From contig JBFGCT010000162.1 of the NCBI GenBank assembly GCA_041581055.1, forward strand, positions 1-9,623: a stretch of 9,623 nt of DNA. The letters are read 5' to 3'. The notes beneath the pieces were generated by a model that worked only from the letters and a program-made list of their open reading frames with translations, was not told the DNA's origin and made no database searches. Source of the stretch: JBFGCT01 sp041581055 (lineage in GTDB: Bacteria; Actinomycetota; Acidimicrobiia; Acidimicrobiales; Ilumatobacteraceae). The position numbers and the translations under genes were made by a program. This document shows, piece by piece, positions 1-5,860 of this stretch (position 1 is its first letter; each line of letters starts with the position of its first letter).

Positions 1-746
1 ACGGCAGCCCGTACGGGAGAGAACTCGACATCGAAGGGACGACGGTCGACGCGGACGGCAGCTTCTTCGTGGTCTCCGAAGGCGGCGGCGAGAGCGGGGC
101 CGACGAAGCCTTCGTCCATCGCTTCGATGCGACCGGCGCGTTCCGGTCCGAACTGGTCCTCCCCGCCTGGTACGCGCCCAACACCGATCGCACCGAAGGC
201 ATCGCACCCGGGCTCGGCCTGCACGGGATCGCTCCTCGCCCGGGCGCCCCGGGGGAGCTGATCGTGGGGATCGAGGGTCCGCTGGCGCAAGACCACGACC
301 CGACCGATCCGTCCGAGCCGCGGGTCGCTCGCTTGCTCGCGTTCGACATCCGGACCGGCGCGGCGACGGCCGAATGGGGATACCCACTCGGCCCCGTGCC
401 GCGGGCGAGCGCGGGCGGCGACGGTCAGGTGATCGATCTCGCCACGCTGCCGGACGGGTCGCTGGTCGTCCTCGAGCGGATCGAGACCGGCTCCGGTCCG
501 CAAACGGTCCTGTTCCAGGTGCATCTCGGCGATGGCGCGGCGCCGACTCCGGCGTTGCCGTCGGCGGTGGAGAAGCAGCAGATGCCGGTGTCTGGCGACG
601 GCGGCTCGGAGCTCCTCGCACCGTTCGAGAGCATCGCGTTGGGTCCGCGACTCCCCGACGGCCGGGAATCGATCGTCCTCGTCTCCGACAACGTGTTCAG
701 CGAGCAGCCCACACGCATCATGGTCGTCGCCGTCAACCCCCGGTGA
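1..746 (+). CDS. Esterase-like activity of phytase family protein, C-terminal part (5' end outside window)
   Basis: The reading frame is already open at the left edge (first full codon at position 3), so this is the C-terminal ~248 residues of a longer protein. It resembles the phytase-like beta-propeller family (Pfam PF13449). It has a D-x-E-G signature near the start (LDIEGTTVDADGSFFVVSE), a second 'EGIAPG' blade repeat about 40 residues later, a 'DLATLPDGSLVVLER' strand, and the typical ending 'ESIALGPRLPDGR...IVLVSDNVFSEQPTR'. The normal-looking end implies the TGA at 744-746 is the genuine stop. Members are mostly secreted or periplasmic; the substrate is usually unknown and phytase activity is not implied. 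A signal peptide cannot be checked because the N-terminus is missing. A peptidase remnant follows directly in the same frame after the stop. Family call fairly sure, function not. Confidence 0.8.
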   Translation, partial: GSPYGRELDIEGTTVDADGSFFVVSEGGGESGADEAFVHRFDATGAFRSELVLPAWYAPNTDRTEGIAPGLGLHGIAPRPGAPGELIVGIEGPLAQDHDPTDPSEPRVARLLAFDIRTGAATAEWGYPLGPVPRASAGGDGQVIDLATLPDGSLVVLERIETGSGPQTVLFQVHLGDGAAPTPALPSAVEKQQMPVSGDGGSELLAPFESIALGPRLPDGRESIVLVSDNVFSEQPTRIMVVAVNPR

Positions 747-1010
747 CACACCGAGTACCCGCGCGAACTGCCCACGGCCTCGGCGTGGTGGGGCGCCGAG
801 GAGTCCGGCCTGGTCGGGTCGATCGACTACGCCCTCAGCCTCAGCGCGGAGGAGTTCGCCAAGATCTCGGCCTACCTCAACTTCGACATGATCGGCTCGC
901 CGGATCCTGACATTGGCTCAGAACAGCGAGTCGTTGAACGGGGTGCCGGGCAAGGGCAACTTCAAACCACAGAACCAGCTGAAGACGCTCTGACCTTCAA
1001 CGAGGTCTGA
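747..1010 (+). pseudogene. Remnant of an M28-family zinc aminopeptidase
   Basis: Directly after the TGA of the preceding gene, and in the same frame, the translation contains 'SAWWGAEESGLVGS' (about 780-821) and 'AYLNFDMIGSP' (about 873-902). These are core signatures of M28 peptidases. The Glu-Glu pair at 798-803 matches the catalytic base plus a zinc ligand, and the Asp at 885-887 matches a second zinc ligand, as in the Streptomyces griseus aminopeptidase. The upstream H-x-D zinc motif and the downstream zinc-binding His are absent. There is no start codon context, and homology stops at about 902-908. The frame then reads on through unrelated sequence to TGA at 1008-1010. This is about 50 codons of a ~280-residue catalytic domain, so it cannot be functional. 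Alternative: an assembly or sequencing error collapsing a real gene. Confidence 0.72.
892..993 (+). pseudogene. Possible C-terminal remnant of an unidentified protein
   Basis: In frame 1, overlapping the end of the M28 remnant, the sequence reads '...LTLAQNSESLNGVPGKGN' and then 'FKPQNQLKTL', ending at TGA 991-993. It has ordinary residue composition with many Asn, Gln and Lys, unlike the Arg/Pro/Ala-rich chance translations elsewhere in this window. The DNA from about 909 to 1001 is about 56% GC by hand count, clearly below its neighbours. The frame opens just after a TGA at 889-891, so only ~33 codons exist and there is no plausible start. I do not recognise the family. It lies 17 bp before a strong hairpin, consistent with being the true 3' end of a lost gene. 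It may instead be a coincidental reading of the M28 remnant's tail. Confidence 0.3.
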
Positions 1011-1050
1011 CGACTCGGGGGTGGAGGCCTGTCGGCGCGCCCCCGAGTCG
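1011..1050 (+). terminator. Strong hairpin with 11-bp perfect stem, terminator-like
   Basis: The arms at 1011-1021 (cgactcggggg) and 1040-1050 (cccccgagtcg) are exact reverse complements, separated by an 18-nt loop. The hairpin begins immediately after the stop at 1008-1010 and 17 bp after the stop at 991-993, as expected for the end of a + strand transcript. No T-run follows, so it is a GC-rich actinobacterial-type terminator at best, and it could work in either direction. A second perfect palindrome (1054-1067) follows within 4 bp. Confidence 0.5.
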
Positions 1051-1053
1051 CGT

Positions 1054-1067
1054 CCGCCCATGGGCGG
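1054..1067. repeat. 14-bp perfect palindrome
   Basis: The sequence ccgcccatgggcgg is its own reverse complement. It sits 3 bp beyond the 1011-1050 hairpin and away from any intact gene. It could be an extension of the termination structure or a protein-binding site. With no loop it is unlikely to fold alone as RNA. Confidence 0.4.
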
Positions 1068-1191
1068 CCCGGCAACGCAAGAAGCGAAGGATCTGACGCG
1101 AGACATGGCGCCACCGTTCGGTTCCGCTTCGAGTGGCCGGGACCGCAGGGCACCCGCCCAGGGCACGGCGGTCGACTCCCGAGACGCGAAG

Positions 1192-1224
1192 AAGCCCCGG
1201 CCAGCGAGCTGCCGACCGGGGCTT
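1192..1224 (-). terminator. Terminator of the tRNA-Gly gene
   Basis: A 9-bp perfect inverted repeat (aagccccgg at 1192-1200, ccggggctt at 1216-1224) has a 15-nt loop. On the minus strand it starts 6 nt after the tRNA 3' end, and the stem is followed by a short pyrimidine stretch (CTTCTTC). Position and form suit an intrinsic terminator for the tRNA. Confidence 0.65.
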
Positions 1225-1230
1225 GCGTGG

Positions 1231-1303
1231 AGCGGACGACCGGGATCGAACCGGCGACCTTCACCTTGGCAAGGTGACGCTCTACCAACTGAGCCACGTC
1301 CGC
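1231..1303 (-). tRNA. tRNA-Gly, anticodon GCC
   Basis: The 73-nt gene folds as a standard cloverleaf on the minus strand. The acceptor stem is GCGGACG (1303-1297) paired with CGTCCGC (1238-1232), with discriminator U at 1231, usual for bacterial tRNA-Gly. The D-arm contains GCTCAGTTGGTAGAGC. The anticodon stem TCACC/GGTGA encloses loop TTGCCAA, whose GCC anticodon (1270-1268) reads GGC and GGU codons. The variable loop has 5 nt, and the T-arm has the canonical TTCGATC loop with one G-U closing pair. The 3' CCA is not encoded. The gene stands alone, with its own promoter-like box upstream and a hairpin terminator downstream. Its 3' end faces gene debris, the side on which integrative elements normally insert. 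Confidence 0.97.
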
Positions 1304-1315
1304 AATCGAGCGGTC

Positions 1316-1321
1316 AATCTA
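1316..1321 (-). promoter_or_regulatory. Candidate -10 box for tRNA-Gly
   Basis: TAGATT on the minus strand fits the actinobacterial TAnnnT -10 pattern. It ends 12 nt before the tRNA 5' end, which would give a very short leader for RNase P to remove. No good -35 hexamer is visible 16-18 bp upstream. Confidence 0.35.
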
Positions 1322-1374
1322 GCAGTGCCGCTCGCCGACCGGACATCATCGCCGGCCGGTGTCCGCGGGCGGAT

Positions 1375-1590
1375 TCAGGACGGGCGCAGGTCGATCCGCA
1401 GCGTGAGCACGCCGTCGTCGACCGTCGCCTCGGCGTCGCCGATCATCGCGAAGTCCTGGAAGTCGAGTTGGGACTGCTCGATGAACCGTTGGCGTTCCTC
1501 CCCGGCGACCGGCGGCAGCGGCCGCTTCTTCACGGCTTGGGCCCGGTCGCGAAAGCGGGCGATCATTGCGTCGGTGTCGAGGGTCCCCAC
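1375..1590 (-). CDS. Hypothetical protein, 71 residues
   Basis: This small soluble protein starts at GTG (1588-1590). The N-terminal half is charged and probably helical (MIARFRDRAQAVKKRPLPPV). The middle contains 'GEERQRFIEQSQLDFQDFAMI', and the C-terminus alternates like a beta strand (VLTLRIDLRPS). There is no signal peptide, membrane segment or metal-binding motif. It begins 10 bp after the stop of the upstream membrane-protein gene, and a GAGGAG Shine-Dalgarno-like run (1612-1607) lies inside the end of that gene, although the ~16-nt spacing is long. The two genes are probably co-transcribed. The composition looks like a real conserved protein, but I do not recognise a named family and assign no function. 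Confidence 0.65.
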   Translation of the reverse strand: MGTLDTDAMIARFRDRAQAVKKRPLPPVAGEERQRFIEQSQLDFQDFAMIGDAEATVDDGVLTLRIDLRPS

Positions 1591-1600
1591 GTCGAGGATG

Positions 1601-2140
1601 CTACCGCTCCTCGTCGGCCGCGGCCGGCTCGCCGCCGACGGCGAACACCTCGGGGTCGGCCCCGTCGGCGTGATCCGCCTCGTCGGGCAGATCGAGGTCG
1701 ACGACGGCCGTCTCGGCGTCGGGCGGCGAGGCGCCGGACGCGCCGGACGCGCCGGACGCGCCGGACGCGCCGGACGCGCCGGACGCGCCGGCGACGATCG
1801 CCTCGAGGTCGTCGAATGACGGGACGGGCGGCTCGCGTTCGAACTCGCTGTCGACCTCGGGCTCGTGCGGCGTGCGGACCACCGGTTCGGCGCCGTCGGG
1901 GCGGACGTCGTCGAGGAGCCGGCGCCGGCCGGCGGGATCGAGCTTGCGCCAGCGTCGGTCCGCCATCCGCTCGAGCGGGCCGAGCAGCTCGGCGTCGACC
2001 CGCGTCTGGCGGATCAGCCAGATGCCGAGCACGACGAGCGCCACGCCGATCAGCGACAACCCGATGACGATGCCGTAGACGGTCCGGGTCGCCGCAGGGT
2101 CGCCGACCGACGACACGACGCCGGTCATCGGGGACGCCAT
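1601..2140 (-). CDS. Single-pass membrane protein with Gly-Ala-Ser repeat
   Basis: The protein is about 179 residues from the ATG at 2138-2140. This start places the membrane segment near the N-terminus; a GTG at 2213-2215 would add 25 residues of unconvincing sequence, and an ATG at 2126-2128 would remove four. Residues ~21-43 (VYGIVIGLSLIGVALVVLGIWLI) form one hydrophobic helix followed by R-Q-T-R, suggesting N-out, C-in topology. A basic cytoplasmic segment follows (LERMADRRWRKLDPAGRRRLLDDVRPDG, residues ~56-83), then an acidic, disordered tail. The tail holds seven consecutive Gly-Ala-Ser triplets (residues ~118-138) encoded by a 9-bp tandem repeat. No enzyme motif is visible. It probably forms a two-gene unit with the 71-residue gene downstream. 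Function unknown. Confidence 0.7.
   Translation of the reverse strand: MASPMTGVVSSVGDPAATRTVYGIVIGLSLIGVALVVLGIWLIRQTRVDAELLGPLERMADRRWRKLDPAGRRRLLDDVRPDGAEPVVRTPHEPEVDSEFEREPPVPSFDDLEAIVAGASGASGASGASGASGASGASPPDAETAVVDLDLPDEADHADGADPEVFAVGGEPAAADEER
1731..1791. repeat. 9-bp tandem repeat (gcgccggac), about 6.8 copies
   Basis: Six perfect copies of gcgccggac run from 1731 to 1784, followed by a partial copy to 1791. The repeat lies inside the membrane-protein gene and encodes Gly-Ala-Ser units. Because the unit is a multiple of three, gain or loss of copies would lengthen or shorten the tail without shifting the frame. The absence of divergence between copies suggests recent expansion or ongoing slippage. 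Confidence 0.95.
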
Positions 2141-2174
2141 CGAGAACAACACAGCGTCGAGATCATGCCAGCTT

Positions 2175-2197
2175 CCGGGGCGATTGCGACACCCCGG
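2175..2197 (-). other. Weak hairpin between the glycosylase and membrane-protein genes
   Basis: The 6-bp arms ccgggg (2175-2180) and ccccgg (2192-2197) flank an 11-nt loop, in the ~100 bp between the glycosylase stop (2241) and the chosen start of the membrane protein (2140). It could attenuate read-through from the metX-glycosylase unit. There is no T-tract, and a 6-bp GC stem is easily found by chance in this composition. Confidence 0.2.
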
Positions 2198-2240
2198 CGG
2201 GCGCCGAGTCGCCACCGCGACGCCACCGTCGCCGCCGCGC

Positions 2241-3017
2241 TCACCGCTGGTGGCGAGGGCACCACACAGCGGTCCGCCCGCCGATCGCCGTCCGCCACAG
2301 CGCGACGCCGTCGCGGGCGCACGGCGGGCAGGAGGAGCGGACGGCCGGGTCGAGCACGCCGGTGTGGCTCCCGCCGCGGCGCAGCATGATCGGCAGCCGC
2401 CGGCGGATCGCCGCGGCGAGCGCCACGACCTCGGACCGCGTGAGCGAGTCGGCCGGCCGCCGCGGGTCGATCCCCGACCACCACAACACCTCGTCGGCGC
2501 ACATGTTGCCCAGACCCGCCACGACCGCCTGGTCGAGCAGCGCCGACTTCACGGCGATCCGCCGGCGCGCGAGCCGCATGCCCAGCGTGTCGGCGGTCAG
2601 CCCGAACAGGTCCGGCCCGAGACGCGAGAGATCGGGGTCGAGGCTCACCCTCCCGAGCCGCCGCGGGTCGTTCATCCGGATCGCCGGGAACCCGTCGACG
2701 CCGGGGGCCGTCACGACGCGGAGCCGATCCCACTCCGGCCGATCGGCGCCCGAGGCGTACTCCAGCCGGTCGATCGGCGCCCGCCCGTCGACCACGACGC
2801 GCCCGGTCATGCCGAAGTGCAGCCCGATCGTGGCCGCCGTCGTGTCGACCAGCACCACCTTGCCGCGCCGCCTCACGCCGTCGACCTGGCTGCCCTCCAC
2901 GACGGCCGCCAGATCGGGCGCGGCGACCCGCTCGTCGACCCAGACCCGCTCGATCCGCCGCCCGACGACGGTGTCGAGGGCCTGCCGCCAGATCTCGGCC
3001 TCCAACCCCTCGGGCAC
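2241..3017 (-). CDS. Fpg/Nei family DNA glycosylase
   Basis: This is a 258-residue base-excision repair enzyme of the formamidopyrimidine-DNA glycosylase/endonuclease VIII family. It begins M-P-E-G-L-E: after Met removal, Pro2 would be the Schiff-base nucleophile and Glu3 the acid. Lys53 (RRRGKVVLVD) corresponds to the conserved catalytic-domain lysine, followed by 'HFGMTG' at 67-72 and 'NDPRRLG' at 116-122. The helix-two-turn-helix DNA-binding region spans ~157-185 and includes K157 and 'AGLGNMCADEVL'. The C-terminal zinc finger has Cys230, Cys233 and Cys253, but the fourth ligand is His256 (CPRH rather than CPxC). The start is GTG at 3015-3017, 7 bp after the metX stop, so the genes are probably co-transcribed and translationally coupled. 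Substrate preference (oxidised purines or pyrimidines) cannot be read from sequence; the MPEG start leans slightly towards Nei-like members. Confidence 0.92.
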   Translation of the reverse strand: MPEGLEAEIWRQALDTVVGRRIERVWVDERVAAPDLAAVVEGSQVDGVRRRGKVVLVDTTAATIGLHFGMTGRVVVDGRAPIDRLEYASGADRPEWDRLRVVTAPGVDGFPAIRMNDPRRLGRVSLDPDLSRLGPDLFGLTADTLGMRLARRRIAVKSALLDQAVVAGLGNMCADEVLWWSGIDPRRPADSLTRSEVVALAAAIRRRLPIMLRRGGSHTGVLDPAVRSSCPPCARDGVALWRTAIGGRTAVWCPRHQR

Positions 3018-3024
3018 CAGCGGC

Positions 3025-4209
3025 CTACGTCGACGACTTGCTGACCTCGCCGAGGAACCGCTCGATCGGTCCCTCGAGCTGGTCGCCGTTGATCAGGAAG
3101 GCGTCGTGACCGTGCGGCGAGTCGACCTCGACGTACTCCGAGGGCGTCCCGTTCGCCGTCAGCATCTCGTGGATCTGCTGTTGCTGGTACGACGGATACA
3201 GCATGTCGCTCCAGATCCCGACCGACATCGTCGGCACGGTCACCCGGGCCATCGCCCGCTCGAGCGTCCCCCGGCCGCGGGCGACGTCGTGCAGGTCCAT
3301 CGCCTTGCCGATCAGCAGGTAGGAGTTGGCGTCGAAGCGACGGACCAGCTTCGTGCCGTGGTGGTCGAGGTATCGCTCGACCTCGAAGCGCTGCCACATG
3401 TCGAGACGCTCGCCGGCCCCGTCGAGGTCGGCCAACTCGCGCCCGAACCGGGCGGAGAACACGTTGTCGCTGCGGAACGTGACCTGGGCGATCGTGCGGG
3501 CGATCGCCAGGCCTTCGGCCGGCCCCTCCCCCGGCGGGGCGTCGTAATAGTCGCCGCCGCGCCAGTTCGGGTCGAGGCGGATCGCCCGGCGGCCGATCGC
3601 CCCCCACGCGATCTGCTGCGCGGTCGCCTGCATGCACGTGGCGATGGCGATCAGCGAGCGCACGCGACGGCGGTACATCACGGCCCATTCGAGCGCCTGC
3701 ATACCGCCCATCGAGCCGCCGATCACCGACATCCACGCGGCGACGCCGAGGTGGTCGGCGAGCCGGGCCTGGGCGCGGACCATGTCGCGGATCGTCACGA
3801 CCGGGAACCGCGAGCCGTAGAACCGGCCGTCGACCGGGTGCGGCGAGGCGGGGCCGGTCGAGCCTTGGCACCCGCCGAGCACGTTGGCGCAGACGACGAA
3901 GTACTTGTCGGTGTCGATCGGCTTGCCGGGCCCGACGGTGTCGTCCCACCAGCCGGCGGTCGGATGGCCGTGGCCGGCGTGGCCGGCGGCGTGGCTGTCG
4001 CCCGTCCAGGCGTGGCAGATCAGGACCGCGTTGGAGGCGTCGGCGTCGAGCCGCCCCCACGTCTCGTACGCGACGACGACGTCGGTGAGCGTGGTGCCGC
4101 TGTCGAGGGCGAACCGCCGATCGGTGGCGAAGGTGAAGAACTGGCGCCGTCCGGGCTCATCGCCGGGTAGCCAGGCGCCGGTGACCGGGGGCGGGGTGCC
4201 GTTCGTCAT
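3025..4209 (-). CDS. metX: Homoserine O-acetyltransferase MetX
   Basis: This 394-residue alpha/beta-hydrolase-fold enzyme transfers an acetyl group from acetyl-CoA to L-homoserine, the first committed step of methionine synthesis by the O-acetylhomoserine route; it acts in the cytoplasm. Visible family signatures include 'VVVAYETWG' (44-52), 'HAWTGDSHA' (66-74), 'GWWDDTVGPGKPIDTDKYFV' (86-105) and 'NVLGGCQGSTGP' (109-120). The nucleophile elbow is 'GGSMGG' with Ser166; Asp335 (GIWSDMLYP) and His368 (SPHGHDAFL) complete the triad. Length and motif order are normal for full-length MetX. The start is ATG 4207-4209; there is no strong Shine-Dalgarno. The usual partner metY is not in this window; a DNA glycosylase follows 7 bp downstream instead. 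Some family members use succinyl-CoA or serine, and the sequence alone does not exclude this. Confidence 0.95.
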   Translation of the reverse strand: MTNGTPPPVTGAWLPGDEPGRRQFFTFATDRRFALDSGTTLTDVVVAYETWGRLDADASNAVLICHAWTGDSHAAGHAGHGHPTAGWWDDTVGPGKPIDTDKYFVVCANVLGGCQGSTGPASPHPVDGRFYGSRFPVVTIRDMVRAQARLADHLGVAAWMSVIGGSMGGMQALEWAVMYRRRVRSLIAIATCMQATAQQIAWGAIGRRAIRLDPNWRGGDYYDAPPGEGPAEGLAIARTIAQVTFRSDNVFSARFGRELADLDGAGERLDMWQRFEVERYLDHHGTKLVRRFDANSYLLIGKAMDLHDVARGRGTLERAMARVTVPTMSVGIWSDMLYPSYQQQQIHEMLTANGTPSEYVEVDSPHGHDAFLINGDQLEGPIERFLGEVSKSST

Positions 4210-4249
4210 GGTCGTGCACCGGGTCGCGGGAGACCGGCGGGGACTGCGG

Positions 4250-4255
4250 ATCGTA
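4250..4255 (-). promoter_or_regulatory. Candidate -10 box upstream of metX
   Basis: TACGAT on the minus strand fits the TAnnnT pattern and lies about 40 nt before the metX ATG, within the 103-bp gap after the DUF4262 gene. No convincing -35 is seen. Two alternative GC hairpins (4265-4282 and 4279-4292) lie just upstream and could end transcription from the DUF4262 gene. I found no recognisable SAM riboswitch. Confidence 0.25.
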
Positions 4256-4312
4256 GCAGCGCAACGCGGGTGCCGGCCCGCGATGAATCGCGCCCGGCCC
4301 CGCCCGGCGCGG

Positions 4313-4795
4313 TCAGCCGACCGCCCCGACGACGGGCTGGGCGAGGCGCATCCGGGTCTCGTAGCCCGTCTCGTACGGCAGGAACCCGTTCCGATCGGGG
4401 AACAGCAGCTGTACGACCTCGAACGGCTCGCCGCGGTACCACGCCGCGGCCGTGGCGAACAGCGCGCCGTGCTCGTCGAGGTCGACCGGGGCGAACCGGC
4501 AGCGCAACTCGTTGTCGAGCAGCCCGACGAGCTCGACGTCGAGGGGGATCTCGGTTCCCCCGCGGCGGGCGTCGGCGACGAGGGTGACGAGGCCGTTGGC
4601 GGCGGCCGGGGTCAGCCCGAACACGACGACTTCGGGGAAGTCGACCGCCGCCGGCATGCCGATCGAGTAGGCGTACCCCGGCACCACGGGATCGGCGTCG
4701 AGCTGGGCGGCCACCGGTTCCAGCGCCCACCCGTTGGTCTCGATCATCCACTCGATCTTGTCGGCGTGCGGGATGTGGAAGTCGGGCAGCTCCAT
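4313..4795 (-). CDS. DUF4262 domain-containing protein
   Basis: This 160-residue soluble protein matches the DUF4262 pattern. It has an N-terminal 'IETNGWALEPVAA' helix, then 'PGYAYSIGMPAAVDFPEVVVFGL' (residues ~39-61; typical form YSIGL...PE-iivfGL), then a helix rich in Ala and Leu and 'NELRCRFAPVDLDEH' with an 'AAAWYRGEPFEVVQLLFPDRNGFLPYE' C-terminal part. The function of this family is unknown, and there is no signal peptide or membrane segment. The start is ATG 4793-4795, preceded by a weak G-rich stretch. It lies 33 bp after the phosphotransferase stop on the same strand, so the two are probably one transcription unit. Confidence 0.88.
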   Translation of the reverse strand: MELPDFHIPHADKIEWMIETNGWALEPVAAQLDADPVVPGYAYSIGMPAAVDFPEVVVFGLTPAAANGLVTLVADARRGGTEIPLDVELVGLLDNELRCRFAPVDLDEHGALFATAAAWYRGEPFEVVQLLFPDRNGFLPYETGYETRMRLAQPVVGAVG

Positions 4796-4828
4796 CGCCC
4801 CAGTCTGACCGATCGGCGCCCGGCCCCG

Positions 4829-5860
4829 TCAGATCGCGGCGAAGGAGTCGAGATCGAGCGCGTGCTGCAGGTGGCGCGTCGCCATCGCCGCGAACATCGC
4901 CTCGCTGCGGGCGCTGCCGCCGACGATCTGGGAGGCGACAACGGCCATGATCACGCCGCCGAACGCGTCGCGCCGGTACTGCTGCCACAGCCAGTCGCCG
5001 TCGACGTTCACGCCGAACTCGCCGAGCGACGCGGCGTACACGTCGAGCAGCGACCGCTCGTGCTCCCGGCGGTCCGCCGGCAGCAGGCCGGCCCCGCAGA
5101 AGTACGACAGGTCGGCCACCGGACCGCCGTGCCCGGGTGTCTGCCAGTCGACGGCGGTGACCGGCGGCCCGCCGGCGGCGCTCCCGAACAGCAGGTTGTC
5201 GAGCCGGTAGTCGCCATGGGTGACCGCCAGCGGGCCCGACCGGCCCTCGACCCACTCCGCGACGCGCGGCCCGAACCGCTCGGCGAGCTCCAGCGCGGGG
5301 CGTTCGAGGTAGCCGGCGTAGGACGCGGCGAAACCCGGGAAGAACATGTTCCAGAGCGCGCCGAGTTGGGCGGCGTCGTCCGGGCCGGTGCGGCGGGTCA
5401 GCCAGTCGAGGTCGTGCAGGGTCGGGTCGTCCCACCGCGGCCCGTGCAGCCTGGCCAGCTCGGCCACCGCCAGCGTCGCCGCCCGCACGTCGCAGCCGGC
5501 GACCTGGTCACCCTGCTCGGCGGGCGCCATGTCCTCGAGCACGAGCGCGAAGTCGCCGGACGCCTCGTCCCACTCGCCGTGGTGGCAGTGCGGCACCCGG
5601 ATGTCGACGGTGCGCGCGACCTGGAGGTAGAACTTCACCTCCCGCTCGTAGTTGCGCAAGCCGATCCCGGTCGCCCGGCTCGTCGGGTCCTCCGACGGCA
5701 GCTTGACGACGACCGATCGCGGCACGCCCGCGCCGCCGGCCAGGACGACGCGCAGGTTCATCCCGACCAACCCGTCCCCGATCCGCTCGGTCGAGCGGAC
5801 GTCGACGGAGCACCCGAGGACGCCGGACATCCACTCGGACGTCACGTCGGCGTCGTTCAT
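4829..5860 (-). CDS. Phosphotransferase family protein (APH / ecdysteroid-kinase-like fold)
   Basis: This 343-residue protein has the aminoglycoside-phosphotransferase/choline-kinase fold. The N-lobe has the ATP-anchoring lysine K53 (SVVVKLPSED) and a candidate helix-C glutamate E73 (NYEREVKFY). The hinge is 'ALVLEDM' (105-111). The catalytic Brenner loop is 'THGDYRLDNLLF' (214-225) with Asp217 and Asn222, and Asp238 (TAVDWQTPGHGGP) is the metal-binding Asp in the DFG-equivalent position. 'GPVADLSYFCGAGLL' afterwards is typical of the EcKinase-like branch. All key residues are present, so it should be an active small-molecule kinase; the substrate is unknown and antibiotic resistance should not be assumed. 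I chose ATG 5858-5860, or the GTG one codon upstream, because everything further upstream in this frame is antisense to SURF1. The gene is divergent from SURF1. Confidence 0.9.
   Translation of the reverse strand: MNDADVTSEWMSGVLGCSVDVRSTERIGDGLVGMNLRVVLAGGAGVPRSVVVKLPSEDPTSRATGIGLRNYEREVKFYLQVARTVDIRVPHCHHGEWDEASGDFALVLEDMAPAEQGDQVAGCDVRAATLAVAELARLHGPRWDDPTLHDLDWLTRRTGPDDAAQLGALWNMFFPGFAASYAGYLERPALELAERFGPRVAEWVEGRSGPLAVTHGDYRLDNLLFGSAAGGPPVTAVDWQTPGHGGPVADLSYFCGAGLLPADRREHERSLLDVYAASLGEFGVNVDGDWLWQQYRRDAFGGVIMAVVASQIVGGSARSEAMFAAMATRHLQHALDLDSFAAI

Noticed and set aside
902..960. Words resembling the 5' end of 16S rRNA (gatcctg, ggctcagaac)
   Set aside because: The matches are short, broken by insertions and do not continue; no rRNA secondary structure follows. 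Treated as chance.
1340..1365. Hairpin (cggaca/tgtccg) downstream of the 71-residue gene as terminator
   Set aside because: The stem is only 6 bp with a 14-nt loop and no T-run. Too weak to annotate.
1731..1791. CRISPR array or intergenic satellite
   Set aside because: The 9-bp unit has no spacers and is in frame within a coding sequence.
2362..4170. Very long plus-strand open frame across the glycosylase and metX genes (and similar ones at 3884-5875 and 6876-8105)
   Set aside because: The translations are Arg/Pro/Ala/Ser-rich with no domain, and they lie antisense to well-recognised genes. High GC leaves few stops, so these are chance frames.
4210..4312. Possible SAM riboswitch or leader control upstream of metX
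   Set aside because: Two alternative small GC hairpins exist (4265-4282 and 4279-4292), but they lie upstream of the best -10-like box and I cannot match any SAM riboswitch consensus. A covariance-model search would settle it.
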